Assembly (NCBI GenBank): GCA_002245135.1
Contig: NGBS01000904.1
Span: 1 to 40,969 of the forward strand
Length of the DNA: 40,969 nucleotides
Direction of reading: 5' to 3'
Source of the DNA: Proteromonas lacertae
Taxonomy: Eukaryota > Sar > Bigyra > Opalinata > Proteromonadidae
The position numbers and the translations under genes were made by a program. Below the pieces are notes generated by a model. The model searched no databases, was not told the origin of the DNA, and worked only from the letters and a program-made list of their open reading frames with translations. Positions 24,360 through 34,000 of this stretch are shown here, piece after piece. Every line of letters begins with the position of its first letter. The first letter of the stretch is position 1.

Positions 24360-24938
24360 ATGCAACCTTACAATCCCTTTAGAGTCGTGGCTGAGCATCA
24401 TGGAGATGACAAGAGCAACCTTACTCAGGAGATGTTCAATAGCTACTGGGATAAGAAGATGGAGCTCTTTGAAGCAGTACGAGATGCAGTAAAGGATTAT
24501 AAGGACGTAGTTGATTACACCTTGGGGAAGTTCAAGGAGTCTAAACAACCAGCCGATGAAATCAACACCTTAGAGACTCTTGCACTGGATCTAAGCAAGT
24601 ATCTGGAGTTCACTGCTAGCTATCGTGAGTTGATAACATGGAGCAAGACTTCTATCGATGATCCAGATCTGAAGGACTGTGGATGGATACCTCCGATAAG
24701 CTACTCTTCAATCATTCCTTTATGGCAGTCAAGACACTTTATCAATAACCCCAACTACAAGGCAATTAAAGTTGCAAGGAGATGGACGATGATGATCTAC
24801 GATAGTTTCATCGACTGGAGCTATTGCCATCTTAAAATCTTAAAGGATGTGTATTCCCGATATCAACCAGACTCAAGTAGGTTCAACCCGAAGGATTATA
24901 GAGCTCCTTACCCGATAGAACTACCTGTACTTGGTTGA
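24360..24938 (+). CDS. Element A ORF A1, unknown protein
   Basis: 192 residues from ATG 24360 to TGA 24936-24938. I do not recognise a family. It is mostly helical in appearance, rich in Trp, Tyr and charged residues, with short patches such as GWIPPISYSS and RRWTMMIYDSFIDWSYCHLK near the C-terminus. It overlaps the start of the next frame by eight bases: A1 ends ..PVLG* exactly where the A2 frame begins to read LVDIGLFDKDG. No ATG lies at that point in A2. A1 and A2 may therefore be one protein divided by a frameshift, either a mutation or programmed. As the first gene of a PolB element it could be a terminal protein or replication accessory, but nothing in the sequence proves that. Confidence 0.6.
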   Translation: MQPYNPFRVVAEHHGDDKSNLTQEMFNSYWDKKMELFEAVRDAVKDYKDVVDYTLGKFKESKQPADEINTLETLALDLSKYLEFTASYRELITWSKTSIDDPDLKDCGWIPPISYSSIIPLWQSRHFINNPNYKAIKVARRWTMMIYDSFIDWSYCHLKILKDVYSRYQPDSSRFNPKDYRAPYPIELPVLG

Positions 24939-25881
24939 CATTGGTTTATTCGATAAGGATGGTAATATGCGAGATGCTTTCTCAGCAAGATCAATCAAGG
25001 GAAGATTCATCCAGCTTACTCCCTATGATGTTCCTAACTTCATGAGCAGGACAATCAAGAGACCGATGCTAGAGCAGTACCTTAGCAGGTTTAATATCTA
25101 TGGCTTATACACACGATCCCGTAAGGCCTTTAAGAAATGTCAAGAGAAGATCAAGGAGCTGATAACTCAATACCGAAACAGTCCCGAACTGATAGAAGAA
25201 GTACCAGAACTACTTCTTTTGGAGGATCTCAAGGAGCTGACAATACCTCAGTTCATCGAAGAGCTCAAGGAGGTAAAGGTTGTTGAAGAGCGCATCGAAG
25301 CTAGGCATACTCCATCATGGTGCTTAACTCAAGTGAAGAGCATTATAAGGAACGTGTTGAAGCTCCGATCAGCATTGAAGGCGATCCAAGAACCCAACTA
25401 TCGATGCTCGGAGAAGTATAAGAGATTCTACGATGGGATGATCAACTTAAAGTATTTCACTGCAAAGTATTTAAGCAATCTCCTGGAGTTCAAGATCAAG
25501 GTCGAGGACTATGCCGAGATGTATGATTACTATCACTGGGAGAACCACAACAAAAAAGAGAACCACTTCACGGAGGAAGACTCTGATGAGTTGATGAAGG
25601 ATGCTAGCAAGATTGTTAGTGAAATGAAGGAGCAAGAACAACTCGAAGAGTTCAACAGCACCAAGGAAGAGACCTCAAAGGACATGAAGCTGGAGACTTT
25701 AATCTCAGAAGCATTATCAGTAGTCAATAACCCCGTGAGGTCGGAGGAATTACAAGGGCAAGTCACCTGTGAGCTAACATCAACACCCAAGGAAGATGAG
25801 GACATAGTCACCAAGAGAAGCAGAAGCTCCTCCGAGGATGTAGAATCGCCTAGCTCAAAGAGACCAGAACTTAATCATTAA
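24931..25881 (+). CDS. Element A ORF A2, unknown helical protein with acidic Ser-rich tail
   Basis: The open frame runs from 24931 (no ATG; first ATG at 24967) to TAA 25879-25881, 316 residues at most. It is largely helical and charged, with possible coiled-coil segments in the middle (KCQEKIKELITQYRNSPELI and the following ELKEV.. helix) and a long acidic segment. The last ~30 residues are KRSRSSSEDVESPSSKRP, a basic/serine/acidic tail that could be a nuclear localisation and phosphorylation region. It is probably the continuation of A1 across a +1 shift, since A1 ends within eight bases of its open start and both share GC-rich codon use. No family recognised; a DNA-binding replication protein or terminal protein is only a guess. 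Confidence 0.6.
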   Translation: MVDIGLFDKDGNMRDAFSARSIKGRFIQLTPYDVPNFMSRTIKRPMLEQYLSRFNIYGLYTRSRKAFKKCQEKIKELITQYRNSPELIEEVPELLLLEDLKELTIPQFIEELKEVKVVEERIEARHTPSWCLTQVKSIIRNVLKLRSALKAIQEPNYRCSEKYKRFYDGMINLKYFTAKYLSNLLEFKIKVEDYAEMYDYYHWENHNKKENHFTEEDSDELMKDASKIVSEMKEQEQLEEFNSTKEETSKDMKLETLISEALSVVNNPVRSEELQGQVTCELTSTPKEDEDIVTKRSRSSSEDVESPSSKRPELNH

Positions 25882-26085
25882 ACGCTAAGTCATAATAAGC
25901 AACTGTTGTCCTAGCTGTGATCAAGATAACATAAAGGAGCAAACGAAGAAGAAGAAGAAGTGAAGTTAGAAGACCTCGGAAAAGTTCATGATTGGAATCA
26001 TCGGAGAAGTCTATGATCGGATTCTACGTGAAGTGAAACACCTGGTAGCTATCAGTTTTTAATTTCCAAGTACTTCTCAGGAAGT
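25882..26085. other. Spacer between A2 and polB
   Basis: A short spacer containing a GAAGAAGAAGAAGAAG run and two imperfect copies of a ~25-bp unit (AAGTTCATGATTGGA... and AAGTCTATGATCGGA..., about 25982-26035). It likely carries the polB promoter or leader. Confidence 0.4.
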
Positions 26086-29000
26086 ATGAAGAGATCATTA
26101 CCTAGCGATAATACTCCAGCAAAGAAGCAAAGGACTTCAAGGAGCCCGAGAAGAGATCGCGCAGTAGTTCCACCGATGGTTAATGATCCAAGAGCATTAC
26201 CTATGGATCAGAGAGTTTTCAACATGCATGAGAAGGAGTTGTCTTCCATGGAGTACTCTAGGGTAATCCAGATGGAGACTCCTCAAATGACCTTAAGAGA
26301 TAATCCAGAAGCCTTCGTCAATCAACTATGCTATGGCAATGAACCATTCTACGATAGATTGGAGCAGATACTGACTGCTCATGTGAACCTCAAAGTAAGC
26401 ATCACATTGATTTGTACCTTCGAAGAGACCGCAGGCACCAACAAGATCTATACTGTCAAGTGCGATACATTCCCAATCAACAACTTCATCGATAGGAAGA
26501 GCATCCAGGATCTATTCCAAGCAGCGATTCATGATAAGCTCAATAAGGACTTAGCTCAAGAGAAGTCAGGGATGATCTTCAAGACAATAGATGGGGTCAA
26601 AGTAAAGCTAGCAGTCTTTGATAGCATGCAAGGAGGATGTTGTAGGATCCCGAAGTTGCCTGAGTTTATTGCTAATAAGAAGTGTTGTTGTACAGTAAAG
26701 AACACTGACGATCGATGCTTCCTTTACTGCATCGTGATGTTCTTAAAACCTTCCTGTGGTACTAATCCTAATCGTCCGAAGCAATATGAACCCTTCCTAT
26801 CCATGGTCGATGATAGCATGTTAACCTACCCAATGGACTTAGACTTCCATCATAACAAGATTCAACAGTTCCAGAAGAAGAACCACCTTACCATCTCCAT
26901 CTTCGGTCTTAAGATCATCAATGAGGAGTCAAAGAAGGAGAAGAACCATATCCATTGCGTAGCTCCAATCTACTTACCGAAGATCGATAAGCACTTAAAC
27001 TACCCCCATGTGAATCTATTCTATCATGAAGGTCACTTCTGGTTAGTCAAGAGTCTCAGCGCCCTTATGAAGAGATCGTACTCCAAAGACACCGGTAAGA
27101 AGAACCACAACACTTACTTTTGTTGTCCTTACTGTTGCTCGGGAACAACTTCCTTCCGGCAGTTCCTTACTCATCAAAGTTATCCCTGCCAGAAGCTTAT
27201 CAAGTACCGTATCAAGAGAGAGTTCCCTGACTCAAACGATTATGAGAAGAGCCATTGCTTCTTTAAGCACTACAAGAACATGCAATACATCCCCATTGTC
27301 ATCTACTACGATACCGAGGTCTATTTCAAGAAGGTATCCCACGTTGATGCAGATGGTAATGCCTTAAACGAAAGCAAGACTGAGGAGTCCAAGAAGTCCC
27401 TTCACGTATTATACAGTTATCATATCCTTGTGTGGAGTAGAGTCGATGACTTCCCTTCAAGGTGCATTGAAGGCAAGAAGACAAGTCCCGATCAGAACTT
27501 AGAAGAAGAGCTAGTGAGTCAGTTCCTATTGATCGGAGAGTTGATTGAGGACTATTATCGAGAGATCAGTGATAAGCCAAAGGTGATGAGAGTAACTAAG
27601 GATGATCAGGCAGCTTTTAATGAAGCAACTAACTGTGCCTTCTGTGGTGAGTTGTTTACCAAGGAGAACTATAAGGTAAGACATCATGATCACTTCACCG
27701 GTAAGTACATCGCAGCCTTATGCAATTCCTGTAACACAGCTTGCCAGATTGCTTATATGAGAATCCCGGTGATAGCCCACAATGCTAAGAACTACGATCA
27801 GGCATTCATCCTACGAGAGTTAGCTAAGAGATGTCAAGTAGATGTGATACCAAAGTCCGATGAGAAGTTCCTTAGCATATCAACCTTACGATTGTCCTTC
27901 ATTGATAGCTACTGCTTCATGTCCTCTAGCTTAGAGTCTCTTACAGAGTGCTTACATCGTCAGGCAGTCCAGTCCGGGGACTTCAAGAAGTACTTTGCCC
28001 TGGTGTTCTATGTGATGAACCAGATCAAGGGATATGATGAAGAGTTGATCAAGACTTACCTCATGCAGAAGAACTACTTCCCTTATGAGTATTGTGATGA
28101 CTTAGCCAAGTACGATGACCCAGAGTTACCACCACAAGAAGCTTTCTACTCAGAGCTCAATATGAAAGGAATCAATGAGGAGGAGTACAACTTTGCCTGT
28201 GAAGTGTTTAAGAAGTTCAAGTGTCAGTCCTTAGGTGATTACAACATGCTTTACTTAGCCGTCGATGTTGGCATCCTAGCAAGTGTCTTTGAGAACTTCC
28301 GTAATGTTATCCTCGGAGGGTTCCAGTTAGATCCAGCCTGGTACATCTCTGGTCCTAGTTTATCATGGGATGCATTCCTCCAGCATGAGCACATCAGCAT
28401 CCCCTTGATCTCCGAGGAAGACATCTACGACTTCTTCATAGCTGGCCTTTACGGAGGTATCTCATCTATGGGAAGTGAAAAGTATAGCACTAGTAACAAC
28501 AAGTATCAGAACAACTACGATCCATCGGAGCCTTCTACTTATATCATGTACAATGACTACAATAGCTTATGCCCATCCACGATGTCCTCCAGCAAGTTAC
28601 CATGTGGAGATTTCAAGTTCATTGCCACGACCGATGAAGTCATTCAAGAAATCCTCTCGAAGCCTTATTACGATGACATGTCTATGAAGGAGTTCAAGGA
28701 GCCAGGTAAAGGATACTTCCTCGAAGTCGATATCGAGTGTCCGAGAGAGCTTCATGATAAGTTCAAGGAGTATCCTTTGTTCCCAGAACGAAAGACAATC
28801 GCTTACGATCAGCTATCACCGACTCAGCAGGCATTAGCTCAAGAGCATGGATTGGTGCTAACAACAGAGGATGGTAAGATGACCATGAAGGTAAAGACCG
28901 AGAAGTTGATCTGCGATCTCACCCCTAAGAAGAATTACGTAATCCATAATCAGGCACTTAAGTATGCAGTTGAACAAGGTTATAAGATACAAGGTGTCCA

Positions 29001-29994
29001 TCGTGTGTTGGAGTTCACCGAAGAACCTCTGATGAAGACCTTTGTGGATGATATGATCCGATACCGAGTAGATGCAAAGAAGAGCAATCGTACTGCCGAT
29101 AGTGATACTTATAAGCTATTGTTGAACTCCATCTATGGTAAGAGCTGTGAGCGTAAGGAACGACGATCCAGCATCAAGATAGCCTGCTCCGAGAAGACCT
29201 TTAAAAAGTACGCTAGCAGCAACTGGTTCGATACCTTCAAGAACTTAGATGAAGAAGATCCAGATCTCCGATTATGTTATTTCAATAAGTCCGCCTGCTT
29301 CATTGACATGCCCATCTTCCTCGGTACATCAATCTTATGCTTATCGAAGTTGAAGATGCAAAGGTTCTGGTATGATGTTCTCTATCCCTTGTATGGATCC
29401 TCCTTGAAGTTGCTTATGACTGATACCGACTCCTTGCTTTATAAGTGTCAGACTGAAGACATCTATCGAGATATTATGGAGCATAAGCAGTTCATGAGGA
29501 TGATGGACACTGGCAATCTCAACGTTGACATCTTAAGGGATAGAGGAATCGTCTATGACAATTACAAGGACACTGGCAAGTTGAACTTATTGAAATGTGA
29601 AGAGAACAAGAATGGTAAGCTTTATACAATCACTCAGTTCGTCGGAATTAAACCAAAGATGTATGCTTACGAGAAGAGTGAAGCTTCTTCCGTCTACGTG
29701 GAATGTGATAGCCGTGCAAAGGGACTCAATAAAGCCTTAAGAGAACAGAAGAACTTTGACGTCTACTTCAAGACTCTCTTCAACATGCTACCCATGGAGG
29801 ATATGAATTGTAAGACCAGGAACTTCCGTGTCCTCGATCAGCACATCTACACCGTAGAGACCACCAAGAGAGTCTTCACTCCCTTTGATGATAAGAGGTA
29901 CTTTATCGATCACATTAGAACATTGCCTTATGGGCACTACTCAATACTACCGAAGGATCAAGAGGATGATGATGATTTCAATGAGTTGTGGTGA
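26086..29994 (+). CDS. polB: Protein-primed-type family B DNA polymerase of element A
   Basis: 1,302 residues. The basic N-terminus (MKRSLPSDNTPAKKQR) looks like a bipartite nuclear signal. Exonuclease motif Exo I is YYDTEVYF (Asp409, Glu411); Exo II is HNAKNYD (Asn566, Asp571). Between them sits a zinc/HHDH module: CAFC (517-520), HHDHFTGKY (533-541) and CNSC (546-549), like endonuclease VII-type His-Me fingers. Polymerase motif A is YNDYNSLCPS (Asp824), with Cys829 where Tyr is usual. Motif B is KLLLNSIYG (1010-1018), motif C is MTDTDS (Asp1113, Asp1115), and the KxY-type motif is IKPKMY (1188-1193). These mark the Polinton/linear-plasmid polymerase group that starts synthesis on a terminal protein, which fits the element's inverted repeats. 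It should replicate element A. The frame is intact and looks functional. No intron. Related to the broken copy at 31013-34476. Confidence 0.92.
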   Translation: MKRSLPSDNTPAKKQRTSRSPRRDRAVVPPMVNDPRALPMDQRVFNMHEKELSSMEYSRVIQMETPQMTLRDNPEAFVNQLCYGNEPFYDRLEQILTAHVNLKVSITLICTFEETAGTNKIYTVKCDTFPINNFIDRKSIQDLFQAAIHDKLNKDLAQEKSGMIFKTIDGVKVKLAVFDSMQGGCCRIPKLPEFIANKKCCCTVKNTDDRCFLYCIVMFLKPSCGTNPNRPKQYEPFLSMVDDSMLTYPMDLDFHHNKIQQFQKKNHLTISIFGLKIINEESKKEKNHIHCVAPIYLPKIDKHLNYPHVNLFYHEGHFWLVKSLSALMKRSYSKDTGKKNHNTYFCCPYCCSGTTSFRQFLTHQSYPCQKLIKYRIKREFPDSNDYEKSHCFFKHYKNMQYIPIVIYYDTEVYFKKVSHVDADGNALNESKTEESKKSLHVLYSYHILVWSRVDDFPSRCIEGKKTSPDQNLEEELVSQFLLIGELIEDYYREISDKPKVMRVTKDDQAAFNEATNCAFCGELFTKENYKVRHHDHFTGKYIAALCNSCNTACQIAYMRIPVIAHNAKNYDQAFILRELAKRCQVDVIPKSDEKFLSISTLRLSFIDSYCFMSSSLESLTECLHRQAVQSGDFKKYFALVFYVMNQIKGYDEELIKTYLMQKNYFPYEYCDDLAKYDDPELPPQEAFYSELNMKGINEEEYNFACEVFKKFKCQSLGDYNMLYLAVDVGILASVFENFRNVILGGFQLDPAWYISGPSLSWDAFLQHEHISIPLISEEDIYDFFIAGLYGGISSMGSEKYSTSNNKYQNNYDPSEPSTYIMYNDYNSLCPSTMSSSKLPCGDFKFIATTDEVIQEILSKPYYDDMSMKEFKEPGKGYFLEVDIECPRELHDKFKEYPLFPERKTIAYDQLSPTQQALAQEHGLVLTTEDGKMTMKVKTEKLICDLTPKKNYVIHNQALKYAVEQGYKIQGVHRVLEFTEEPLMKTFVDDMIRYRVDAKKSNRTADSDTYKLLLNSIYGKSCERKERRSSIKIACSEKTFKKYASSNWFDTFKNLDEEDPDLRLCYFNKSACFIDMPIFLGTSILCLSKLKMQRFWYDVLYPLYGSSLKLLMTDTDSLLYKCQTEDIYRDIMEHKQFMRMMDTGNLNVDILRDRGIVYDNYKDTGKLNLLKCEENKNGKLYTITQFVGIKPKMYAYEKSEASSVYVECDSRAKGLNKALREQKNFDVYFKTLFNMLPMEDMNCKTRNFRVLDQHIYTVETTKRVFTPFDDKRYFIDHIRTLPYGHYSILPKDQEDDDDFNELW

Positions 29995-30146
29995 GACCAG
30001 TAACACGCATAAGCTCATAGCTTTTACTATCAACGAGTGTTTAGGGTACTTGTAAAGTCACTGGAGTAAGAATCATCGGAGATAGCTAGTTGGTCTTTTC
30101 CTTGTCATTCAAAGAGCTACTTACAATCACCCACAATTACTTATCA

Positions 30147-30464
30147 ATGGAAGCCATCGGTAACAACTTACTCCAGACCGTAGATTGCCCAAGTGATAAC
30201 AACTACCCGAAGTTACCATCAGAGAATGAAAGGCAAGTGTTAGAGATGTGGATGAACAGGGCCGAGCAGATCTATCATTCCCTGGTCAGTGGAGAAGCAC
30301 GTATACTCTACGATGAAGCAATCTCTCGTTATTGTAAAGACGAGATCATCAGTAGTAGCTTCGGAAAGGCTTACAACCTCTTGGACACTTGCGAGAAGAT
30401 TAACATGGAGAGTTGTCTTGGACAAGGTGCAATGATAAGAGACTTAAGGCATCGACTCAATTAA
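30147..30464 (+). CDS. Element A ORF A4, small unknown protein with in-frame extension
   Basis: 105 residues from ATG 30147 to TAA 30462-30464. The frame is open upstream to about 30090, but only with a TTG start. It is mostly helical, with no recognised family. After the TAA the same frame stays open for 59 codons to TAA 30642-30644. That extension reads as real protein: a basic SIKRKASLGSYLKDKRRRL segment, then a Ser/Asp/Glu-rich tail, much like the tail of A2. The stop may be a nonsense mutation, a leaky stop, or the boundary between two genes (the extension has no early ATG). Its place after polB suggests an accessory DNA-binding or regulatory protein, without proof. Confidence 0.5.
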   Translation: MEAIGNNLLQTVDCPSDNNYPKLPSENERQVLEMWMNRAEQIYHSLVSGEARILYDEAISRYCKDEIISSSFGKAYNLLDTCEKINMESCLGQGAMIRDLRHRLN

Positions 30465-30644
30465 GAGAACGAAGTGTACCTTGTAGGCAATTCAATTAAG
30501 AGAAAAGCATCTCTAGGAAGCTACTTGAAGGATAAGAGACGTAGACTTAACAAGAGCAAGGAGTCTTCCTCTGACGATTCCTCCTCCTTCTCTGAGAAGG
30601 ATGAGGAATCACCGGAGGAAGACTTTACCGAGGACAATGCTTAA

Positions 30645-30904
30645 CCAACACCCCCAAGAAGCCAAAGTAAATGATCTTAAGATAATCAACCTCCTACATT
30701 CATTCTCTAGTCTTTGTAAGGGGGGTAATAGAAAACATAGCTTCATCATCCCGAGATAACCATCACTTCTAGATAGCTTCCAGGAGTCCCCGTAGGAGAT
30801 CGTCTCATAGATAGATAGATATAGGTAGGTATAGAAATAGCTTAGAGGAGTTCCAGTAAGGAAGTAGACCCCGTTGAGAAGTAGACCCTGTTGGGAGGAA
30901 TCCC
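30645..30904. other. Element A right subterminal non-coding region
   Basis: Contains a GATA-type microsatellite (about 30805-30836), the inverted copy of the CTATGAGACGATCT motif (30797-30810), and a 17-bp tandem pair GAAGTAGACCC(C/T)GTTG(A/G) at 30861-30894. No ORF is supported. Less structured than the left side. Confidence 0.55.
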
Positions 30905-30962
30905 GTAGGAACCTTACGTAAATGGGACTATGGTACAATGTGCCAGAGTCCCATTTATATAC
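30905..30962 (-). repeat. Element A right terminal inverted repeat
   Basis: Reverse complement of the left repeat. The internal palindrome is TAAATGGGACT (30919-30929) and AGTCCCATTTA (30947-30957), with spacer ATGGTACAATGTGCCAG. Confidence 0.9.
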
Positions 30963-31012
30963 TATATAATAATGATATACCAATAATCAGCGATACATTC
31001 TTTGGTGGATTA

Positions 31013-34000
31013 ATGCCTTCTTCCCTACCAAAACCTAACCAAAATCAAAGATTTAATGATAGAATACGTGATGCTAGAGAAGTTGATAAATCATCTCAAG
31101 GTGTTACCAGGAAATGGGTTTTCAATTATAACAATAGAAATTACAGTACATTACAACAATGTTATCATGATTTTGTTAATAATAGTGATATCAAAGATAT
31201 ATTACATGAACTAGCTGATACTATGAATATGATCAAATTTTTCTTTATTGTACGTTCAATTTATATACCTGATGAGTCTACTGACAGCGATGATGAAGTT
31301 TCTATATTTAGTCGTAGTAGACTATGTGAAATAACAAAAATGTCTACTGTAGGTGAAATACAAACTATACTGGAGAATATATTTACACAAATATCAGAAG
31401 ATGATTCAAATCATCCTCAAAGTGGTCTTACTTTTGCTAGAGTAAATACTATTGAATTATATGTAACAAAATTTAAAGTGATACGTGGAAGTAGTTTTAT
31501 TGTTTTACCTGCAAAATTTCAAGGTCTTAGATGTTTAACAAATGTAATAAATGAAGATAATGAATGCTTTAAGTGGAGTGTACTATGTTCATTATATTCT
31601 AATAATCTACAATGTAATAAAGATAAACCTGAAAAATACAAAATGTATGAAAAGAAACATGATTGGAGTATGTTAACATTCCCTGTTGATGCTACAGACA
31701 ATGAATCTATTGATAAATTTGAAACAAAGAATCGACTAAATGTGAATATATTTTATATTGATATTGCTAAAGATAAAGAAGAAATATTCTTACCCATTCA
31801 TTTATCTAAACAAAAGAAATCTAAAAAATATAGTGTTGTAAATCTATTGCTAATAAAAAATGAAGATGGAAATTCACACTATTTAACAATAAATGCCTTA
31901 CCTGCTTTATTTAGAAAAATGATAGATAAAAAGAATAATACTAATAATATATTTATGTGTCCATACTGTCTCTTCTATACTTACGATGATGGATCCTTTA
32001 ATAGTCACCAAATATATGACTGTCAAGATAAAGAGAATGTATTAAGATTATTCCCTGATAAAGATGATAAAGAAAAATCATACTTAAAATTTAGGCATTG
32101 GACTCACCTCCAAACATTGCCAGTTGTTATGTATTATGATACTGAAACTTATTTTGTACCATATGATAATGAATTGAATTTAAGTAGATATAAATCTATG
32201 GAAGAAATAGATGATAATGATACTAGAATAGAATTATCAAAAACTGAGCAATCTATTATGGCTAGGCATAAGCTTTATTCCTACTGTATCTATGTAAATA
32301 GTAAAATACCAGATATAAACAGTTTTACTGTGATTAAATATAAACAAAATGAGGATCATAATATTGAAAATGATTTTGTATTGGATATATTAAATATATA
32401 CGATCAAATATGTACAGTTTACAATTACAGACTAGCTAATCCTAAACCTTTTGATGGAGATGAAATAGCTAAGGATATACATAATAAAAAGAGAAAATGT
32501 GACTTTTGTGGTAAACCATTTAATTCTATTGATCATGTAAAGGTACTACACCATGATCATTTCACAGGTCATTTATTGCTTCAATTGGTAGTAATGAGAA
32601 TCTAAATATTGATATAAAAAAATTAAAAGTACCAATAATAGGTCATAATGCTATGAAATATGACCAGCATTTCATAGTAAAGGAATTAGCCAAATTTGCT
32701 GCAATAACTAATAGCCCACTCAATATTATACCTAATACAGATGAAAACTATAAGTGTATACAATACAAGAATTTGGTGTTTATTGACAGTTATTTATTCT
32801 TAGCAGGTTCTCTAGCAAATTTAACTAGTGATCTAAAAATTACAGCAGAATTAAATAATACTAAGAAAGAAAAATTCAAAACAATTTATGAGAATTTTAA
32901 AGAATATAATGGACATTACCTAGATGATGAAATTATTGAAAAATACTTACTTCAAAAGAATTATTTTCCATATGAACATATGACATCTCTTGAAGCTTTT
33001 GAAGAAAATTTCAAAGATCTTACTATAGATGATTTTAAGTCTAAATTGAATGATAATGAAACTATTAAACCTGAAGAATTTGATTTTGCTATGGAAGTAA
33101 ATCAAATATTTGGATTTGATAATATACGTGAATACAATTTATTTTACTTGAAAATTGATGTTTATATTCTTCAGTCTATATTTAATGATTTTAGAGATAA
33201 TATATTTGATACTTTTCATATAGATCCTTGTTGGTATATTTCATTACCCAGTTTATCACTCGATTTATTCTTGCATGTATCTGATGTGGAACTTAAATTA
33301 TTTTGTGAACCTGAATACTATGATTTTATATTGAATGGTTTATACGGTGGATTATCATATATTGGTAAGCGTAAGGAAGATGCAAATAACAAATTTATGA
33401 AAAATTATGATGAAACTTTACCTAGTAAATTCTTATTATATCAAGACTATAATTCTTTATACACTTCAGTTATGGCTTCTTGTAAAATGCCTTTAGATGA
33501 CTTTGAATTTATTGATCCAAATTCTATTACATTAGAAAGTATACTTGATTTACCATATTATGAAGAAATGGATCAAGATAGATTGGAGAATAATGATTTT
33601 GGTTATATATTAGAAGTTGATATTGACTTACCTATAGAACTACAAGACAAGTTTAAAGAATACCCATTGTTACCTGAAAGGAAGAAAATACCTAAAGAAT
33701 GGTTATTTGATATACAAACTGAAAGAGCTGAAAATCTTGGTATTATACATAAAGAAAGAGGTACTTACCATGCTACTGAGAAATTAATAACTGATTTGTA
33801 TCCTAAAGAAAAATATATAATACACTACCAAAATTTGAAGTTTGCAGTTGAACATGGCTATAAAGTGGGTAAAGTGTACAGAATAATGAGATTTACTGAA
33901 GGTCTATATATGGGTAAATATATTAATACTATGGTACAAAAAAGAGTCCAAGCTAAAGAAAACAATCAAAATACTACTGCAGACTATATAAAGAAATTAA

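Larger units (their letters stand above)
23554..30962. mobile_element. Element A: TIR-bounded element encoding a type B DNA polymerase
   Basis: The 7,409 bp between near-identical inverted repeats (23554-23610 and 30905-30962) have visibly richer GC content and different codon choice (CTC, AAG, GAG, TCC common) than the TTA/AAA/GAA-dominated flanks. Both ends are flanked by TATATA (23548-23553 and 30963-30968). This fits a 6-bp target duplication, the size known for Polintons, but because the sequence is an AT repeat the boundary is ambiguous by a few bases. Gene order: A1/A2 (24360-25881), PolB (26086-29994), A4 (30147-30464 or 30644), all rightward. There is no integrase, transposase, capsid protein, protease or packaging ATPase. 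PolB plus TIRs without an integrase resembles linear plasmids and transpovirons more than canonical Polintons. None of the ORFs contains a host-type GTAT...TAG intron. It could also be a cut-down Polinton mobilised in trans. Confidence 0.8.

Noticed and set aside
5114-30464. Reassignment of TAA to an amino acid, suggested by two in-frame TAA codons
   Set aside because: TAA ends the dynein and other genes, and no in-frame TAA occurs in the 3,870-codon dynein exon or the intact polymerase.
23554-30962. Bacterial or assembly contamination as the cause of the GC shift
   Set aside because: The shift begins and ends exactly at inverted repeats, and the polymerase is related to the AT-rich copy next door, so a mobile element explains it better.
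30938-31012. Upstream extension of the broken polymerase into the element A TIR
   Set aside because: The frame merely runs open through the inserted repeat; the insertion boundary at 30962/30968 shows this part is not original polymerase sequence.
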